A DNA stretch of 13,572 bases from Monoraphidium neglectum (taxonomy: Eukaryota; Chlorophyta; Chlorophyceae; Sphaeropleales; Selenastraceae), in NCBI RefSeq assembly GCF_000611645.1, contig NW_014012493.1, forward strand, positions 1 to 13,572, read 5' to 3'. Under the pieces are notes generated by a model. It made no database searches and was not told the DNA's origin. It saw only the letters and a list, made by a program, of their open reading frames with translations. Positions 8,201-13,572 of this stretch are shown here, one piece after another. A program made the position numbers and the translations under genes. Position 1 is the first letter of the stretch. Each line of letters begins with the position of its first letter.

Positions 8201-11200
8201 CGGCCGCCGCGGAGGCCCGCGCGGCACTCGCCGCCGCTGCCGGCAGCCCGCCATCGTCCGCCCACGCGGCCGGCGCAGGCAGGCCCGGGCGGATGCGGGG
8301 CGCCGCGGCGCACGCGGCCGCGAGTGCCTGCAGGGCGGCTGCCACAGCGGCGGCCGACTGCGCCTGCCATACGAGCGCCTCGGCGGACGCTTGAGCGCCG
8401 CCGCACGCCCCGTTGCCGCCGCCGCCGCTGCCAGTGCCAGGCCCAAGGGCAAGGCCGCCTGTAGTTGAGCACGGAAGCCATGCGCAGCCGGCTGCGCTGG
8501 TTGGGACGATCTCCTCAGACAGCGCGGCCCTGTCGTGTGCGTCAGAGGCACGCAGGGCGCCGAGGGCGATTGTGAGCGTGGGCGCGAGGCGCTTGGGCGG
8601 CAGATTATGCTGCGGCCGCAGCGCGCCATGGCATGGCCATTAAGCGACACACCCTGATCGCCATGGCGTATGCAGACCTGCAGATTCCGCCGACCCCCGC
8701 CCCCAGGGGCCGGCGCCCGGCGCTCACCCTGCAGTCGCGAGCCACGTCAGCGCTGCATTGCGTGCGGCCCAGCCCCGCGGCAGCCCGCCGGGCCCCCGCT
8801 GCGCCTCGCAGCCGCCGGCGACGATCTCGATAAGGGCCGACACCACATCAAGCTCTCCATCGGGCGCAGCCCCGCCAACGCCCGCGCCCGCGCCCACGCC
8901 CGCGTCGCCTTGCGCCGCGGAGCGCCTGCCCCGCATCGGCAGCGCCCCGGCAAGGGCCCGCGCCAGCGCTGGCTCGGGGCCCTGCCAGACGCCGCACTGG
9001 CCGGCGACGAGGCGCGCCCCGACACCGTCCGGGTCTGCCGCGATGGCGAGCGCCGCCAGCGAGCAGGCCGCCGCCGCGACCGCCGGTGGGGCGCGGCGCG
9101 CGGCCGCGGCGCGCAGCAGCGGCGGCAGGGACTCCCAGAGCGCGTGCTGCTGCAGCAGGGACGCGAGGCCGAGGCGGTGCAGCCGCCGCAGCGCGCCGGG
9201 CGCCTGCGAGCTGGCGCGGTCGGCGGCGCTTCCTGGGGTTTGGCCGGGCTCATTGGGGCCGCCGCTGCGCGGCTGCTCTCCCTCCTCCCGCTGCCGCTGC
9301 TGCACCTCCTCTTGCTGCTGCTGCTCCTCGTCTGGCTGCTGTGCGCCATCCTTGCCGCCCCCCGCCGCATCCGCCGCGTCTTCGCCGCCCGAGAGCGCCA
9401 CCACGTCGACCGCCGCCGCGGCCGCCACGAACGCGAGCGCCGCCGCGCGCACGCCGTGGCACTCGTACACGTCCGTCGCAACGCGCAGCGCGCGCGCCCC
9501 GCAGTCGGGCCAGCCGCGGACGAGCATCCGCTGGGTGGGCTCGGCGCCCGGCGCCAGGAGGGCGGCGAGCAGGCCCATGGCTGAGCGCCGTATGCCGGCC
9601 TCCTTGTCCCGTGCGAGCCTGGTGAGATACAAATGGTTGGTCATGGTTGGTGAGGCGCAGGGCAGTGTTTGGCTGCGGCGCAGTGCTGCATACCCCAAGC
9701 CTGAAGGCTTGGCAGGCCCCAGCTTCAGCGTGACCATGTGTGCGTGGCAGTCAGGGTTCATTGCTTCACCTCCTGCAGCTGCTGAGGAAGAAATCAAGCC
9801 ATGCAATCCCCAGGATTGAGAAAAGTGGGGCGCCCCTCACTGCGCATGTCGCACCTTGAAAGCCAGAACGTGCCGCCGACCCCCGCCCACGCTGGCGCCC
9901 ACACCCCGGCCGGCAGCAGCCGCTGCAGCGCCGCCAGGCAGCGCAGCGCCGGCCGCGCGAGCGCCTTGCCGCGGAAGCCGGCAGAGCGGTGCGCGGCGAC
10001 GGGCATGGCGGCGCGGCAGATGAGGGGCTCCAGGCAGGCCAGCAGGGCGTCCTCCCAGGAGGAACCACCTGCGGCGTCCGCCCACAGGGCGTCCTGCAAT
10101 CACGGCGTTGGGCGGCAGCGTTGGTATACATGGTATGGATTTGCGAGCGATTGCGACCCTGATGCATGCGGAGGGTTTTGTTCGCAGTGGTGCGTCAAGC
10201 ACCAGGACCGGGAGCATGCCTTGTGGCCGCTTGCCGCGGCGGCTCCCGAGCAACCCCTGTGCAATCACCTCCTGCCCCGGCAGCGCCGCCCACTGCCGCA
10301 GCCCCGCGAGGACCTCCTCCAGCGCCGCCGCCGCCATGGCCCTGCACGCCGGGTCGCCCTCCTCGTTGCCCGCAATGCCGCCCGCCAGCAGCTCCAGCAG
10401 GGCCGGGCCCCCCAGGGCGCGCAGCAGCGTGATGTTGGCGTCGACGCTGCTGTGCAGCCGCGAGCACCTGCGGGGGCAGGGGGGAGAGGCGCCCGGATGC
10501 GAGCCTTCAAGGTTAAGAGCCACACAGATCCGTGCATGGTATATCTCATGACTGAGCTATCTCCTCTACCCAGGTCCGCAGCGCCTAGTCCCAAGCCCTT
10601 AGCCCTAGCCCTCACCGCAGCAGCTGCAGCAGCAGCGCGAGCGCCCGCCTGCTGACGGCCAGCCCCAGCCGCCGCCGCGCCGCAGGCGCCAGCGCGCCGC
10701 CGCCCGCGACCTCGTCCTCATCCACGCCCGCCTCGAGCGCCGCCAGGGGCGGCCGGCCGGTGTCGTCGCAGGCCCCGCGCCGGCGGAGCCAGGGCAGCGC
10801 GGAGCCGTGCAGCAGCAGCGCTAGCCGCGCGTATTGGGTCTGCGGGGCGGGCGGCGTGCCGGGGAGAGGAGCGGTGTCGAGGGCCCCCTTTTCGCGCCGC
10901 GCCGCCCGCGCTGCAGCGGGCCGTTTGCTCTGAAGCAGCGGGCACACCGCCAACGCTGCACAGGGGCGCGTCGATTACTCGTCCTACCACGGGTTGAAAT
11001 CACAAGACCCAAAAACCCACAGGACCGGACCTGCGGCCACGGCGTCGCCAGCAGCAGGCGCTCCATCAGTGGCAGGAGCTCCAGCCACAGCTCCTGATCC
11101 TCAGCAGTGACCGGCGCCGCCCCCAGGAGCCGCGCCAGCGCGTCCCCAAACGGCGCCGCCGCCAGCGCGCCCAGCCCCGGCCCGCACGACGCAAGCCGCC

Positions 11201-13572
11201 GCAGCCCGCGGAGCGCGCGGCCGCAGTCTGCGTGGGTGCGCGCAGACGCGGCGGCGGCGAGCGCCGCGGGCGCCAGGTGGGAGGCGTCGAGCGCAGATAG
11301 CGTGGCCGCCGTCGCGTGCAGCAGCTGCTGCGGGACGTCCAGCCCCGCCGGCGGCGCGTCGAGCAGCTGCCGCGCAGCTGCCGGGTCGCCGCCCGCGAGG
11401 CGCAGCAGGCGCTGCTGCGCGACGAGGCGGCGCCGCGCCGCAGCCGTGGCGCCGACGCCGGCGCCGCGCTGCTGCTCCTGCTGCTGCTGCTGCGGTTGGC
11501 CCTGCTGCGCAGCAGGATCCGGGGTGGAGCTGTCATTGTCCCGCCGCGCCGCCAGGAGGTCGAGCGGGACGACTCTGAACGGAAACTTGTTCGCCTCTGC
11601 AAACGGCGCGGGCAGCAGAACTGCCCCCGTCCCCGGCGGCACCAAGCTCCAGCCCGCCGCGCCTGCCGCCACCACGCCGCCGAAGCGCCGCGCGGCACTG
11701 GCTGCGTAGCCGCGCCAGCGGCGGGCGGGTGGGCCGAACGTGGCGACGGCAAGCAGGCGGGCAGCGGCGCGCCGCATGAAGGTCAGCGGGTGGAAGGCGA
11801 GCGGCAGCAGCGGCACCAGCAGCCTGCGCGTTGGGATAGGGAGGAAGTGGCGGCTCAGGACCCAGGGAAACCGTTGGGGCGGGCAGGAAATAGTAGCTTG
11901 AGTGGGCGGCGAGTGGCGGATATGATACATGAAACGTGGTAGGATTGCGGCCGCAAGCTTGTGGTTGTGAAGCACATGCAGCATCTGCCGCCCCAGCTCG
12001 TGCCACCAGATTTTAACCCCCGAACCTGCCCCCCACCTGTCCGCGTCGCCCGTCAGCCACGCCAGCGCCTTGGCGCTGCGGGCGCACGCGCCAAATAGCA
12101 GCGCGAGCGCCGCCGCGGGCAGCTGCAGGCCAAACAGACCGCCGTCCCCGTCGCCGCCCTCGCCGCCGCCGTCCTCGGCAGCGTACCTGCAAAGGCAGTC
12201 CAAGGTTTTGGTTTGTGAGGTGCTGAGCCAGGCCTGACCTGAATGCGACCATCATATGGAAAAAGGGTCATATTGATGTGCTGTACCACTTGTCAGCAGA
12301 GATCCCGCTGCCTCAGCCTACTCCCTGGAACGAACCGCCAGGCGGCAACCGCACGGCCGCGCGCGCCACTCACCAGGCCGGCGCCGCGAGCAGCCACAGC
12401 GCCTCCAGCTGCCGTGGCTCCGCGAGCACCCCCAGCAGCGCGGGCGCGGCCGCCAGGGCCAGGAGCTGCTCCGCCGCAGAGCGCCGCAGCTCCGGCACGA
12501 GCTCCCTGGCGGGTCGAGGCAGGGGGGGCCCGCGTCAGTCGGGGCCCGGGAGCGGGTACAGGGGAGACGGCCACGCAGCGGCTGAGGCCCCGGGGCTAGC
12601 CAGAAGGCGTGAACAGGCGGCCGGAGTTGCGGCTGGGCTGCTGGGGCAGCCGCCGGCGGCGTTGACGGAGGGTGCCCATTTGAATCGCCTCACATCGGCC
12701 CCATTGGCAGCCGCAAGCGGTGAATCATGATCATCGTCTCTAGTCAATCATGCTCAATTCGTATGATGATTATCAAGCTGAACGCCGCCCCACCTGTTGT
12801 GTACCACCTCCAGCAGGCCGGCCGCGTCCGCCGCCGTGAAGTTTGCCGCCAGCGCCGGTGACGCGTCAAGCACAGGGTCGCGGCGCGCGGGGCCGCCGGG
12901 CGGCCCGCCGCCGTCCAGCAGGCCGCGGAAGGGGTCGGCTGCGGGGAGGGCCGCGGGCGGCGCGAAATGAGAGGCCGGTCGGGGACAGGTATTAACGGCA
13001 GAGGGGCCTTCAGCTGCATGGGAGTGCTACGATTTGTGCATGTGCGCAACCCAGGATCCCAGCCGGGCATGTGCTGCAAATCACGTGAGCCGCATTGTGA
13101 CTCATTAGGCGATTCTTTCATGCCACGGCTGCCACTCCTCACTGCCCACGCCCCACAGCGCAACCCGGGTCAGCGCTGCACCCACCCCCATTAGCCGCGC
13201 CTTCGCTTCCGCCATCGTCCCGCGCCAGCCCCGGCGCCACCGCGGCCAGGAGCTCACGCCCCGCGCTCTCCCTGTCCTCTGCAATCCTGCTGAACAGCCG
13301 CTGAACGAGCGCCGCGCCGCGGCCCTCCCAGCGCAGGCCGCCTGCAACACCCCTCTCCTGCTGCTCTCGCTCCTGCTGCTGCTGCTGTTGTTGCTGCTGT
13401 TGTTGGTCGTCCTCGTCAGCGCGCGCATCCACGCAGTCCGCCAGCGCGAGCGCGTCCGCATCCCCCCTGTAGCACCCCGCCCACGCGCGCCACGCCAGCA
13501 CGCCGCGCGCGGCGCCCGCGCCGCCAGCCCGCAGCGCGGCCATCAGCACGCGCGCAGCGGCGCGGCGGGTGG
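5233..13572 (-). CDS. Giant ARM/HEAT-repeat protein, probable rotatin (RTTN/Ana3) homologue; N-terminus beyond right edge
   Basis: Visible exons on the minus strand: 13572-13186 (open at the edge), 12938-12794, 12505-12374, 12186-12037, 11823-11031, 10839-10616, 10467-10269, 10093-9855, 9618-8728, 8529-7712, 7490-5233. All ten introns are GT-AG and phases agree, giving about 2,077 residues before TAA. The protein is almost wholly alpha-helical Leu/Ala-rich repeats of ARM/HEAT type, for example ELVPELRRSAAEQLLALAA (about 178-196 of the visible part), LLEVVHNR, DANITLLRALGGPALLELL, WQLASLAACLFADEECARAL and, near the C-terminus, LLLVHNLSFCAEL, AAALWALMYQGESVKAAV and a final WLQQLEESLLAGVELLQQ helix. 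Long Ala, Gly and Gln insertions (Q tracts) separate repeats. Human rotatin (2,226 aa) has ARM repeats and, as I recall it, ends with comparable ALWAL-type and LENL-type helices. Rotatin acts in centriole elongation and ciliogenesis, which fits the ciliary neighbours. Coding status is near certain; the rotatin name is a candidate, and another large ciliary ARM protein is possible. Confidence 0.75.
13373..13405 (-). repeat. Glutamine-codon microsatellite (11 CAG/CAA codons) in the ARM-repeat gene
   Basis: Eleven consecutive glutamine codons, a mixture of CAG and CAA, follow an Asp-Asp pair and precede Glu-Arg-Glu. The tract is in frame in the right-most exon. Interruption by CAA suggests it is partly stabilised against slippage. 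Shorter Gln tracts occur further along the same protein, in the exons at 11823-11031, 9618-8728 and 7490-5233. Confidence 0.9.

Noticed and set aside
8758..9819. 353-codon plus-strand frame, and the overlapping 8670-9584 and 7672-8394 frames
   Set aside because: All are antisense to exons 9618-8728 and 8529-7712, whose minus-strand frame has clear ARM-type helices and phase-consistent splice sites.
1..13572. Bacterial defence system, mobile element, CRISPR array or RNA gene
   Set aside because: The window shows spliced eukaryotic genes throughout. I found no terminal inverted repeats, spaced identical repeats, transposase or reverse transcriptase motifs, or tRNA-like folds.

Overview
The window is eukaryotic nuclear DNA. 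It is very GC-rich, its three genes are broken by 22 short GT-AG introns (about 115-290 nt), and the exons are full of alanine, glycine, glutamine and CAG/GCC-type low-complexity codons. With three genes of cilium or centriole type, this points to a ciliated (or ciliary-gene-bearing) chlorophyte green alga of the Chlamydomonadales/Sphaeropleales kind. That placement is inferred from composition, intron style and gene content, not from a marker gene.

Layout. (1) Left, minus strand, from 3034 down to the left edge: the N-terminal 462 codons of IFT88, the TPR subunit of intraflagellar transport complex B, in eight exons. The rest of the gene lies beyond the left edge. (2) Positions 3035-3460: a compact, AT-richer divergent promoter region. 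(3) Plus strand 3461-4881: a complete six-exon gene for DNAAF6/PIH1D3 (Twister), a cytoplasmic axonemal-dynein assembly factor of about 202 residues. (4) Positions 4882-5232: a short convergent 3' intergenic region. (5) Minus strand from beyond the right edge down to 5233: a very large ARM/HEAT-type alpha-helical repeat protein, 11 visible exons and about 2,077 visible residues, open at its N-terminus. Its size, its C-terminal repeat architecture and its neighbours make rotatin (RTTN/Ana3), a centriole and ciliogenesis protein, the best candidate. That identity is weaker than the other two.

Together the genes form a small ciliary neighbourhood: one train component (IFT88), one dynein pre-assembly factor (DNAAF6), and probably one basal-body/centriole protein. 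IFT88 and DNAAF6 are head-to-head across a 426-bp spacer, which would allow shared induction during cilium growth. The exon models were built by hand: within each gene every intron has GT and AG ends and the reading-frame phases agree from exon to exon. One junction in the large gene (8530-8727) has a credible alternative. I saw no tRNA, rRNA, mobile element, CRISPR array or bacterial operon structure. Many long antisense ORFs exist, but they are by-products of the GC-rich codon composition.
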